Assembly (NCBI RefSeq): GCF_902833055.1
Contig: NZ_CADFEJ010000005.1
Location: 310,001-374,000, forward strand
Direction: 5' to 3'
Length of the DNA: 64,000 nt
Origin: Burkholderia territorii
Lineage (GTDB): Bacteria; Pseudomonadota; Gammaproteobacteria; Burkholderiales; Burkholderiaceae
In this document: positions 1-7,689 of the stretch, in pieces
Numbering within the stretch: the stretch's first letter is position 1
How the letters are laid out: the number at the start of each line of letters is the position of its first letter
Program-made: the position numbers and the translations under genes
The notes under the pieces: generated by a model
Database searches by the model: none
What the model was told of the DNA's origin: nothing
Seen by the model: only the letters and a program-made list of their open reading frames with translations

Positions 1-84
1 GATCGCCTCGACGACCCTGCGCTCGGCGATCCAGCACCAAGGGCAGATGAGATCGTGGGTGATCGTGACTTCGACGGAATTCAT
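1..84 (-). CDS. DsbA-family thiol oxidoreductase (FrnE-like), N-terminal part only
   Basis: The reverse strand from the ATG at 84 reads MNSVEVTITHDLICPWCWIA and continues off the left edge. The early strand followed by a CPWC active-site motif (about residues 14-17) is the start of a DsbA/2-hydroxychromene-2-carboxylate isomerase-type thioredoxin fold, as in FrnE-like oxidoreductases. No signal peptide is visible, so a cytoplasmic thiol-disulfide role is likely. Only 28 codons are present. The gene is divergent from the LysR regulator at 189, with about 100 bp of shared promoter space, so that regulator may control it. Confidence 0.75.
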   Translation of the reverse strand, partial: MNSVEVTITHDLICPWCWIAERRVVEAI

Positions 85-188
85 TGCGCTCTCCTGTTGA
101 TTGCAGTTTCGAAGATAGCGCTTGCCGGCCGGCGATAGAATGCGAACGGCACGCAACGCATCGTTGCGGCACGCACAAAGGCAACGAC

Positions 189-1094
189 ATGGACAAATTC
201 TCCGCGCTGCGCGCGTTCGTGGAAGTCGCGGAAGCCGGCGGCTTCTCGAGCGCGGGGCGGCGCCTCGATCTCGCGGCCTCGTCGGTGGTGCGCGCGGTGG
301 ATGCGCTCGAGGCATCGCTCGGCGCCGTGCTGCTGAACCGCACGACGCGCCAGGTCACGCTGTCCGATGCCGGCTCCGTGTACTACGCGCGGGCAAAGCG
401 GCTGCTGGAGGAGCTCGCGGAAGCCGACGCGCTCGTCTCAGATCGCGGCGACGAGCCGTCCGGGCCGCTGCGCGTGTCGGTGCCCGTCGCGTACGGCATG
501 CGCCGCATCGCGCCGCACATCGGGGCCTTCCTCGCCCGCTATCCGAAGCTCGACCTCGACCTGCAGCTCACCGACGAACGCGTCGATCTCGTCGCCGGCC
601 GGATCGACGTCGCGATCCGTCTCGGCGAGGCGGCGCCGTCCGCGGAGGTGGTCGCGCGGCAGCTCGGCACGTTCCATCGCTTCGTCGTCGCGAGCCACGA
701 CTACCTCGCTGCGCACGGTGCGCCGGCTACGCCGGGCGAGCTGGTCGACCATCAGTGCCTGCGCTTTCACTTCGGCGGCGACCAGCAGGCGTGGTCGTTC
801 GCCGATGCGCACGGCACGACCAGGGTGCTGGTCACCGGACGGCTGAAGTCGAACCACATTGAAGTATTGCGCGAAGCCGCGCTCGACGGCGCCGGCGTCG
901 CGCTGCTGCCTGACTGGCTGGTCGACGGCGACGTCCAGGCGGGCCGCCTGCGCAGGCTGTTCGAAGCGTACGACGTCATGCCCGGCGCGGCGCGCTCGGT
1001 CGTCACCGCGCTGTACCTGCCGAACCAGCGCGGCTCGAAGCGCGTCACGGCATTCATCGACTTCGTCGGGACGCTCGCGGGCGCGCCGCACTGA
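189..1094 (+). CDS. LysR-family transcriptional regulator
   Basis: A 301-residue protein starting MDKFSALRAFVEVAE, the usual LysR N-terminus. The winged helix-turn-helix covers about residues 1-60 (GRRLDLAASSVVRAVDALEA, then LLNRTTRQVTLSDAG), followed by a substrate-binding domain to the end. The open frame extends upstream to 84, but the ATG at 189 gives the canonical family start and length. It belongs to the subgroup that often controls a divergent oxidoreductase. Its neighbour is the divergent DsbA-like gene starting at 84, which is the likely target. The inducer cannot be read from sequence. Confidence 0.9.
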   Translation: MDKFSALRAFVEVAEAGGFSSAGRRLDLAASSVVRAVDALEASLGAVLLNRTTRQVTLSDAGSVYYARAKRLLEELAEADALVSDRGDEPSGPLRVSVPVAYGMRRIAPHIGAFLARYPKLDLDLQLTDERVDLVAGRIDVAIRLGEAAPSAEVVARQLGTFHRFVVASHDYLAAHGAPATPGELVDHQCLRFHFGGDQQAWSFADAHGTTRVLVTGRLKSNHIEVLREAALDGAGVALLPDWLVDGDVQAGRLRRLFEAYDVMPGAARSVVTALYLPNQRGSKRVTAFIDFVGTLAGAPH

Positions 1095-1112
1095 GCCGCG
1101 CGGCGCGCCGCG

Positions 1113-2570
1113 TCACCAGCCGAACTTCGCCTCGACGCCGACATAGTCGGCATTGCGCGCGCCCAGCGCGCGAATCGAATCGGCGAGCTGGAAATGCACG
1201 GCCTCGACCGCCAGCGCCGTGTTCGCATTGACGAGCCAGTCCACACGCGCCTGCGCGTACATGCCGGTCCACGCGCCGCCCTTGCCGGCCGTGCCGGGCA
1301 CGGCCTGCATCCCTTGTCCGTAGATCGCGTCGTTCGTCGTCGCGCGCCACTGGAAGCCGACCGCGGTCAGCACCGTCACGTTGCCGGCCGGCTTGAACGT
1401 CAGCGACGGCTTCACGTGAATCAGGTTGCTGTAGCCCGTGTAGCCGGCGAGCGTGAAGTAATAGCCGTTCGGGAACAGCGGGTTGAAGGTGCCCATGCGC
1501 CCGTCGCCGGGATGCTTGTCGCCCGACGCGCCGTCCACCTGGATGCCGATGCGCGGCGTGCCCGGCGTCTTCGCGAACGTATAGCCGCCCAACGCGCCGA
1601 ACGCCCATGCACCGATCGTGTCCTGGCCGATGTGTCCGGTCTGCAGCATCGCCTCGGCGTCCCAGTCGAAACCGGATGACTTGCCCGCGTAGCGCATGTC
1701 GAACACGTCGCGCCGCTCGGTGCCGGCCCCGGCCAGATAGCGCGCGTTGTCGCGCGTGTAGCGCGACCAGTAGCCCGACAGTTCGCCCGGCCCGACCGCG
1801 TTGTGCTCGATGCGCACGCCATCGAATCTGAGGTGCCGGTTCGACACGTCGTCGAACACCGCGTCGTTGCGATACTGCACCGGGCGCGTCACATAGCCGA
1901 TCAGCCGCCAGTTGCCGATTTCGTAATCGGCCCACAGCGCATCGAATGCCTGGCGCACGTTCGGGCCGTCGCGCACCGACACGAACCGCTGCAAGTCGAA
2001 CGCCATCTCCTGCCGGCCGATGCGCGTCTTGAACGTGCCGCCGCCCAGCTGGTCGACATACGCGACGAACGCCTGCTCGATGTCGAGCTGGTCCTTGTCG
2101 ACCGGGCCGACCGTGTCCTTGCCGAACGGCCGCGCATCGACGAACTGGACGAACGCCTGGAAGTGCCCGGCATAGCGCAGATCCGCATGCACCGTCGCGC
2201 GCTGGATCACGTAATTGTCGTCGTGCGCGGCGCCGAGCCCGAACAGCGGCGCGTTGTTCAGCTCGAAGCGCTCGCGCAGGTTCGCGCCGAGCGACAGGTA
2301 GGTCGACGGATCGGCGCCCAGCGGAATGTACTTCAGCCCGTCGAGCGGCTTGCGCGGCACGCATGGATTCGCGAGCACCGACCAGTCTTCCTGCCAGCGG
2401 TTGAACAGCACCGTGGGCCGCTTCGCGGTGCATGCCGCGCCGGCGGTCGACGCCGGCGCCGCGGTTTCATCGGCGGCCGCCGCCGGCGCGGTGTACGCGG
2501 CGACGCCGCCCGCCAGCACGGCAGCCGGCAGCACGCCACGCCACGCCCGCTTCATCGCGCGTCGCGCCAT
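1113..2570 (-). CDS. alginate export (AlgE-like) family outer membrane porin
   Basis: A 485-residue exported protein. A basic start and hydrophobic stretch ending in APAAAADE form a signal peptide (about residues 1-33). The mature part is rich in alternating aromatic/polar strands and contains segments typical of the alginate-export beta-barrel family (LRERFELNNAPLFG, RIGRQEMAFD, GAWAFGALGGYTF), ending in VGVEAKFGW, a C-terminal aromatic as in outer membrane barrels. The ATG at 2570 overlaps the TGA of the upstream gene (TGATG), implying translational coupling; a GTG at 2573 and an ATG at 2555 are alternatives. The family name does not prove alginate export; many members are porins for small organic compounds. 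Confidence 0.8.
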   Translation of the reverse strand: MARRAMKRAWRGVLPAAVLAGGVAAYTAPAAAADETAAPASTAGAACTAKRPTVLFNRWQEDWSVLANPCVPRKPLDGLKYIPLGADPSTYLSLGANLRERFELNNAPLFGLGAAHDDNYVIQRATVHADLRYAGHFQAFVQFVDARPFGKDTVGPVDKDQLDIEQAFVAYVDQLGGGTFKTRIGRQEMAFDLQRFVSVRDGPNVRQAFDALWADYEIGNWRLIGYVTRPVQYRNDAVFDDVSNRHLRFDGVRIEHNAVGPGELSGYWSRYTRDNARYLAGAGTERRDVFDMRYAGKSSGFDWDAEAMLQTGHIGQDTIGAWAFGALGGYTFAKTPGTPRIGIQVDGASGDKHPGDGRMGTFNPLFPNGYYFTLAGYTGYSNLIHVKPSLTFKPAGNVTVLTAVGFQWRATTNDAIYGQGMQAVPGTAGKGGAWTGMYAQARVDWLVNANTALAVEAVHFQLADSIRALGARNADYVGVEAKFGW

Positions 2571-3511
2571 CACTTCGACCGCGCGTGGATCTCGGCGACG
2601 TAGCCGCCCGGGAACTGCACGAGCGCCGCATCGCGCCCGTCCGACGTGAAGGTCGGCACCAGCACCGTCACGCCGGCGGCCTTGGCCTTCTCCAGCGTGG
2701 CCGCGAGATCCGCCACTTCGTAGCCGGTCATCTCGCGCCCGAACGGATATGGCAGATGGCCGTCGGTGGCCAGCACGGTCATCTTGCCGAAGCCCGACTC
2801 GATGCGAATGCGGCGGTACGTGTCGTTCGGCCGGCCGATCTCGATGCCCGGCGCCTTGCGCACGTCGGACACGATCTTGCCGCGCGAGAACGCGACGAAG
2901 TCGTGCGCCAGCTTGGTCGCAGTTTCCGGCGACACGTACACGCGGTTTTCCGGCACCGTCTGCAGCGGATCGTAGTGCGGCGCCTGCGTGTGCCAGTACA
3001 GCTGCATGTTCACGCCGCCCGGCCAGCGGATGATCGCGTCGCGGCCGATCGGATCGGGGAACGTGTCGACGACCACGTCGGCGCCGTGCGCGCGCGCCGA
3101 TTTCATTGCGACGTCGATGTCGGTCACGAGGTAGCCGGTGCGCTCCTGGCAGAACGGATACGGAATCGGCGTCTTGAAGCCGAACACCGAGATCGTGCCG
3201 GACGGCGTGAACACGAGCTGCGACATCGTCTGGCTCGGCGTCGGCGTGACCTGGAACACGCCCTGCTGCGACTTCTTGCCGCCGAACGTGGCGACGAAGC
3301 TGTCGGTGAAGCGGTCGAAGTCTTCAGGCGCGACGCACACGTGCGTCGTGTCGTACTGCGGGCCGACCGCGACGGCCGGCACCTTCGCGGACGAGGTGTC
3401 GAGCAGACGCGTTTCGTCCGCACGGGCCGGCGCGGTCGCCAGCAATGCGCCGAGCACGACCGTCGATGCGGCCGTCATCTGCAAGACTTGTCGCAACTTC
3501 AGTGAAATCAT
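2570..3511 (-). CDS. exported VOC/glyoxalase-fold protein
   Basis: A 313-residue protein starting MISLKLRQVLQM, with a signal peptide cut near APARADE (about residue 28). The mature protein has two related halves that look like vicinal-oxygen-chelate units: THVCVAPEDFDRFTDSFVATFGG opens the first, and each half ends in a GYxVxDxxxxxxxAxxxGA-type helix and an FPGG strand (residues around 145-165 and 285-305). VOC proteins are usually dioxygenases, lyases or binding proteins with a metal, but no specific metal triad is clear here. A good Shine-Dalgarno (AAGGAG) lies 8 bases before the ATG and decides this start over the longer frame. It is cotranslated with the downstream AlgE-like porin, so the pair may handle a small substrate in the envelope. 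Confidence 0.75.
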   Translation of the reverse strand: MISLKLRQVLQMTAASTVVLGALLATAPARADETRLLDTSSAKVPAVAVGPQYDTTHVCVAPEDFDRFTDSFVATFGGKKSQQGVFQVTPTPSQTMSQLVFTPSGTISVFGFKTPIPYPFCQERTGYLVTDIDVAMKSARAHGADVVVDTFPDPIGRDAIIRWPGGVNMQLYWHTQAPHYDPLQTVPENRVYVSPETATKLAHDFVAFSRGKIVSDVRKAPGIEIGRPNDTYRRIRIESGFGKMTVLATDGHLPYPFGREMTGYEVADLAATLEKAKAAGVTVLVPTFTSDGRDAALVQFPGGYVAEIHARSK

Positions 3512-3560
3512 CGAAATTCTCCTTGAAAGTGGCAAGCGCTGCCGTGCGTCGCGCACGGAT

Positions 3561-4292
3561 TCAGCGTGATGCCGGCCCGTCGTCGGGCCGGCCGGATCGA
3601 TAGGCGAGGAAGCACAGGGTCGCGAGCGGCAGCGTGAGCGCCCAGAAGGCGGCGAACACGTACGCGGCCGCCCCCGCGCCCGCGCCGAGCGCGAAGCCCG
3701 CGACCGGCGGCAGCGTGCGCCGCAGCCGCGCACGCGCGGCGTCCCGCTCGGCCGGCGCGGCGAGCGGCACCAGCCAGTCGAACGCGTCGATCACGGCCTG
3801 CGTGACGTTGCCCGTCATCACCGTGTTGGCGACGACCGAACGCGCCGTCAGCCGGCCGTGTGCGTTCTGGACACCCATCGCCGCGGCGCCGAGCAGGCCG
3901 CACAGGATCGTGCGCGGCGCATCGGCGTCGGCGATCGGCGACGCCATCACGCCGGCCAGCATGAACCCCGCCAGCAACACGGCCTGAAGCGCGTACAGCG
4001 AACGTGCGCGCGGGCCGTGGCCCAGCGAGCGCATCCGGTGGTCGAGCACGCGCGCGCCGACGATCCCGGCGATGAAGGCCGGGAACGCGAGCCACTTGAT
4101 CACGAGCCCTTGCCCGACACCGGCGAGCCCGGAGCCGATCAGGATGAAGTTGCCGGTGACGTGCGCGGTGAACAGGCCGAACAGTGCGACGAAGCCGAGC
4201 GTGTCGACGTACCCGGCGATCGACGCGAGAAATACGTCCTCGCCACGCACGTGATCGGGCGCCGCGGCAGCGCTTACCGGCTGCGTCGCCAT
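3561..4292 (-). CDS. DUF1275 (YoaK-like) integral membrane protein
   Basis: A 243-residue protein with six or so hydrophobic segments. The family signature GYVDTLGFVALFGLFTAHVT followed by GNFILIG appears near residues 30-55, and AAAMGVQNAHGRLTARSVVANTVMTGN lies in the middle, as expected for DUF1275 proteins, whose transported substrate is unknown. The start is placed at the ATG at 4292, preceded by AGGAGG at 7 bases; the frame stays open upstream but without family-like sequence. It reads away from the TetR regulator at 4657 across a 364 bp control region, so that regulator is a candidate repressor. Confidence 0.85.
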   Translation of the reverse strand: MATQPVSAAAAPDHVRGEDVFLASIAGYVDTLGFVALFGLFTAHVTGNFILIGSGLAGVGQGLVIKWLAFPAFIAGIVGARVLDHRMRSLGHGPRARSLYALQAVLLAGFMLAGVMASPIADADAPRTILCGLLGAAAMGVQNAHGRLTARSVVANTVMTGNVTQAVIDAFDWLVPLAAPAERDAARARLRRTLPPVAGFALGAGAGAAAYVFAAFWALTLPLATLCFLAYRSGRPDDGPASR

Positions 4293-4656
4293 GGCCCGGC
4301 CTCCTGGATGGCGACGGTTGCGCCGGTGCACGCGATGCCTGCGCCCGGCGAGATCAGATAACGCATGGTCCGCTCCGGTTGTGCCGAACGGTCCGGCGGT
4401 GCCGACTGGCGTCCGGTCCATACGGCGGTTCGGAAGCAAGACTAGTTAAGCAGCGTCTTAATGTCATGGCGATGGCCTGAATTTTCCTGAAGATGCCGCC
4501 CGGACGCCCTGCCCGACTGAGCGGTCGACGCGACGCATCGCGCTTGCGCGACGGTTCCGCCGTCGCGCCGGCAGCCTCGCCGCGTGGGTTTCTCGCGGTC
4601 CGGTCGTGTTATTTTTCGATCGATAGCCAAGCACGCACACGATCAGGAGCCGATGC
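4293..4656. promoter_or_regulatory. divergent control region between DUF1275 gene and tetR, with inverted repeat
   Basis: A 364 bp gene-free stretch between two divergent starts. It contains a perfect inverted repeat, TTAAG-CAGCGT-CTTAA, at 4446-4461, in a locally A/T-rich patch. Its size and position fit a TetR-type operator, but no binding motif is known for this regulator. The rest shows no convincing coding or RNA feature. Confidence 0.45.
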
Positions 4657-5376
4657 ATGACCGAAAGAAAACGCAGCACGCCCGCCCGCGAGCGCGGAAC
4701 GGACGCCGACGGCAATGCCGTCACGCCGGGCCGGCGCCTTGCGCCGGAAGCGCGCGAGCGGCAAATCGTCGAGAAGGCGATCGAGCATTTCGCGACGCAC
4801 GGCTTTTCCGGCAGCACGCGCGAGCTGGCGCGGCAGATCGGCGTCACCCAGCCGCTGCTGTACCGGTATTTCCCGAGCAAGGAGGCGCTGATCGATCGCG
4901 TGTACGACGAGGTCTACACGTGGAATCCCGACTGGGAAAAAATGATCGCGGATCGCACGGTGCCGCTGCAGGAGCGGCTCGTCGCGTTCTACCGCGCGTA
5001 CGCGCAAACCATCCTGCGGCGCGAATGGATCCGCACCTTCATCTTCGCGGGGCTCAGCCGCGAGGGCTTCAACACGCGCTATCTGTCGCGGCTGCGCGAG
5101 CGCGTGTTCCTGCCGGTGCTGCGCGAATTGCGGCACGAATACGACATCGCCACGCCTGCGACGGAGGCCCAGCGCAACGCCGAAATCGAGCTCGTGTGGA
5201 GCCTGCACGCGAGCATTTTCTATTTCGGCGTGCGCAAGTGGGTCTACGGGCTGCCGGTGCCCGACGATCTCGACACCGAAATCGAACGGCTGGTCGACGC
5301 GTTTCTCCATGGCACGCCCGCTACGCTGAAGCAGCTCGCGTCCGGCGCGGCCGCACGGCGACGACGACGCGGGTGA
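4657..5376 (+). CDS. TetR-family transcriptional regulator
   Basis: A 239-residue protein. After a polar N-terminal tail of about 30 residues comes the TetR helix-turn-helix (RQIVEKAIEHFATHGFSGST, RELARQIGVTQPLLYRYFPS, about residues 35-82); the C-terminal helical ligand domain starts near residue 90. The LLYRYFPSKEALIDRVYDEV stretch is very typical of the family. It is followed at short distance by a hydrolase remnant and an FAD monooxygenase on the same strand and is divergent from a DUF1275 gene. Either or both could be targets. Confidence 0.9.
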   Translation: MTERKRSTPARERGTDADGNAVTPGRRLAPEARERQIVEKAIEHFATHGFSGSTRELARQIGVTQPLLYRYFPSKEALIDRVYDEVYTWNPDWEKMIADRTVPLQERLVAFYRAYAQTILRREWIRTFIFAGLSREGFNTRYLSRLRERVFLPVLRELRHEYDIATPATEAQRNAEIELVWSLHASIFYFGVRKWVYGLPVPDDLDTEIERLVDAFLHGTPATLKQLASGAAARRRRRG

Positions 5377-5492
5377 CGCGGCGGCAGGCGCAGCCGACGA
5401 ATTCAGAACAATTCATCCGGCGCGCCGATCGCTTCGCCTATCCTCGAAAGGCATTTGCATTCGCGTCCGGGCCCGCAGGTGCCGGACCGGAC

Positions 5493-5663
5493 ATGGACCG
5501 TCACGCGAGCACCGACATGCCTTCGATTGCCCATCACGCCGTCACCGCCGACGGTGTCCGCCAGCACTGCTTCGATGCGGACGGCACGCGTGCCGTCGTG
5601 CTGCTGCACGGCCTCCCGGAAGCCGGCTTCGCGCGACGAATCATCGGGGGAGAAAAATCATGA
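5493..5663 (+). pseudogene. N-terminal remnant of an alpha/beta hydrolase
   Basis: A short open frame from ATG 5493 (or 5517) encodes MPSIAHHAVTADGVRQHCFD and then RAVVLLHGLPEAG, the N-terminal beta-strands and HG oxyanion motif of an epoxide-hydrolase/haloalkane-dehalogenase type alpha/beta hydrolase. After PEAGFARR it runs into unrelated IIGGEKS and stops at 5663. A complete enzyme would need over 200 more residues including the nucleophile elbow, which are absent. The stop overlaps the ATG of the monooxygenase (ATGA), so the remnant may still serve as a translated leader that couples that gene. An intact family member with this N-terminus is not seen elsewhere in the window. Confidence 0.6.
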
Positions 5664-6802
5664 GTGACGCTTCGCAACCGTCGGCGATCGTCATCGGCGG
5701 GTCGGTGGGCGGGCTGTTCGCGGCGACCGCGCTGCGCGCGGCCGGATGGCGCGTCAAGGTGTTCGAGCAATCGCCGCACGATCTCGACAGCCGCGGCGGC
5801 GGCATCGTGCTACAGGCGCCGATCGAACGCGCGTTCACGTTCGGCGGCGTGCCGGTGCCGCACGATGCGAGTGTCGATTCGATCGACCGCATCTATCTCG
5901 ACGAACGTGACCGGATCGTGCAGCGCCTTTACATGCCGCAAACGCAGACCGCTTGGAACGTGATCTACACCGCGCTGAAGCGCGCGCTGCCGGCCGGCGT
6001 CGTCCACGCCGGCGTGTCGTTCGAGCGGTTCGAACACGACGGCGCGCGCGTGAGTGCGCATTTCGCGGACGGCCGCGTCGAACATGCCGACCTGCTGGTC
6101 GGCGCGGACGGCGGCCGCTCGGCCGTGCGCGCCCAGTTGCTGCCCGACGCGCGGCCCGCGTATGCGGGCTACGTTGCGTGGCGCGGGCTCGTCGACGAGC
6201 ACACGCTTTCCGACACGGTGCTGCGGGTGCTGCGCGATCGGTTCACGTTCCAGCAAGGCGACGCGCATCTGTTCCTGACCTACCTGGTGCCGGGCCGCGA
6301 CGGTGCGGTCGAGCCGGGCAAGCGGCGTGTGAACTGGGTCTGGTATCGGCGGCTCGAGCAGGATCGCGTGCCGTCGCTGTTTCTCGCGCGGGACGGCACG
6401 CAGCGCGACGGCTCGCTGCCGCCCGGCGCGATGCGCGACGACAACCGGCGCGAACTCGTGGACGCCGGCCGCCGACTGCTCGCGCCGACGCTCGCCGCGC
6501 TCGTCGAAGCGACCCAGGTGCCGTTCGCGCAGGCGATCCTCGATCTCGCGGTCGAGCGCATGGCGTTCGGGCGCGCGGTGCTGCTCGGCGACGCGGCCTG
6601 CCTCGTGCGACCACACACCGCCGCCGGTGTCGCGAAGGCGGCGCAGAACGCGGTCGGTCTTGCCGAAGCGCTGCGCGGCGGCGTGCACGAAAGTGCATTC
6701 GACGCCGCGCTGTCGCGCTGGGAGGCTGACCAACTCGCGACCAACGCTTCGTTGTCCGAACTCGGCATCTCGCTCGGCACGCGGATCATGGGGCGAGCGT
6801 GA
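5660..6802 (+). CDS. FAD-dependent monooxygenase
   Basis: A 380-residue flavoprotein of the aromatic-ring hydroxylase (PHBH-like) group. The N-terminus has the dinucleotide-binding motif AIVIGGSVGGLFAATALRAA (GxGxxG-like) and the FAD ribose-binding region VFEQSP. The DG motif VGADGGRSAVR lies near residue 150, and the GD motif AVLLGDAACLVRPHTAAGVA near residue 312. These three motifs define single-component NAD(P)H-dependent flavin hydroxylases. Its substrate is not readable. The start overlaps the stop of the hydrolase remnant, and it probably shares a transcript with the upstream tetR gene. Confidence 0.88.
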   Translation: MSDASQPSAIVIGGSVGGLFAATALRAAGWRVKVFEQSPHDLDSRGGGIVLQAPIERAFTFGGVPVPHDASVDSIDRIYLDERDRIVQRLYMPQTQTAWNVIYTALKRALPAGVVHAGVSFERFEHDGARVSAHFADGRVEHADLLVGADGGRSAVRAQLLPDARPAYAGYVAWRGLVDEHTLSDTVLRVLRDRFTFQQGDAHLFLTYLVPGRDGAVEPGKRRVNWVWYRRLEQDRVPSLFLARDGTQRDGSLPPGAMRDDNRRELVDAGRRLLAPTLAALVEATQVPFAQAILDLAVERMAFGRAVLLGDAACLVRPHTAAGVAKAAQNAVGLAEALRGGVHESAFDAALSRWEADQLATNASLSELGISLGTRIMGRA

Positions 6803-6887
6803 CGAGCGCCGGCGCGGTGTCGCGATTGCGCGCGCCATATCGATCATCCGCGAAACCGGGCGGCATGACGGCAGTCACGGCAGGGCT

Positions 6888-7145
6888 TTACGACGCGCAA
6901 GTCCGACCGGTCGCCGCCTTCCTTTCCGTGTCGTCGCTCCGATGCGAGGCGACGCCAACGGCCGAGCGCACGTGCGCTTCGTCGCTCGCGCTCGCGCTCG
7001 CCGGATCGAGCATGCGCAGCACGCCGGCGCGCGAGCCGTCGTCGTCGGGCAACTGAGGCATCCCGCGCGCAAAGGCGGGGGCAACCGCCGCCGCGAGCAG
7101 CGCGGCGATCGCCAGCCGGGAAACGACTTTCATCGCCCCGCTCAT
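6888..7145 (-). CDS. small exported protein, unknown function
   Basis: An 85-residue protein starting MSGAMKVVSR with a clear signal peptide (AIAALLAAAVAPAFARG). The mature part is short, polar and rich in Ser/Asp/Arg, without recognisable domains. Its ATG at 7145 overlaps the TGA of the DUF4148 gene (ATGA), so it is translationally coupled; an internal ATG at 7133 (MKVVSR) is the alternative start. Probably a periplasmic partner of the DUF4148 protein. Confidence 0.55.
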   Translation of the reverse strand: MSGAMKVVSRLAIAALLAAAVAPAFARGMPQLPDDDGSRAGVLRMLDPASASASDEAHVRSAVGVASHRSDDTERKAATGRTCAS

Positions 7146-7420
7146 TGCGTGCTGACCGACGGCACGGGCGCCGACGCGGTCGCGGTGCGCGCTTCGCCGT
7201 GCGCGATCGCATACAGCTCGGCGTTGCGCGCGATCGTCCGGTTGCTCGGCGGATAGTCCCAGTTCGACGTCGGCACGGTCCCGTCGCGCTGCGCCTGGAC
7301 GAGATCGGCGAGCACCTCCGCGCGGGTGAGACCCTGCGATGCTTGCTGCGCCAGCGCGGCAACCGGTGCGCCGAGGGTGAGTACGAGCAGCGCGGCGGCT
7401 GCGGTCAATCTGCGATTCAT
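7142..7420 (-). CDS. DUF4148 small secreted protein
   Basis: A 92-residue protein: signal peptide MNRRLTAAAALLVLTLGAPV to about residue 25, then the DUF4148 core GLTRAEVLADLVQAQRDGTV followed by NWDYPPS and a charged tail. DUF4148 proteins are short periplasmic proteins of unknown role found mostly in Burkholderiaceae. The ATG at 7420 gives the signal peptide; the longer open frame is not exported-like. It is divergent from the RND efflux operon, with the operator-like repeat at 7581-7598 between them, and the gene is likely co-regulated with the pump. Confidence 0.8.
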   Translation of the reverse strand: MNRRLTAAAALLVLTLGAPVAALAQQASQGLTRAEVLADLVQAQRDGTVPTSNWDYPPSNRTIARNAELYAIAHGEARTATASAPVPSVSTQ

Positions 7421-7580
7421 GATGAAGCTCCCGGAACGATTCGATGAGGACGCATCGTCGATGCGCCGCCGGCGGAACCGCGGATGCGATTGCCCCGCCT
7501 GACGCATTCATTCTGGTCATCCAGGCCGGCCGGACGCTGACGCGCGGATGACAAAACCGAAATCTGCGGCGCAGCCCGCG

Positions 7581-7598
7581 GATAACAGCTTCGTAATC
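7581..7598. promoter_or_regulatory. inverted repeat GATAAC-N6-GTAATC upstream of RND operon
   Basis: This imperfect palindrome lies 91 bp before the RND permease start and matches, with one base change, the perfect GATTAC-N6-GTAATC repeat at 16097-16114 in front of the linked response regulator gene. A weaker version, GATGAC-N6-GAAATC, sits 33 bp upstream at 7548-7565. The shared motif suggests a binding site for the response regulator encoded at 15342-16019. Confidence 0.6.
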
Positions 7599-7689
7599 TT
7601 CGAGTCAGGGCCGGGTCAACGCGGCGACGGCAGACTGCACGCTCGTCGCATCCAATGCGACCCCTTGCCCTGCTACGAGGAACAACATC

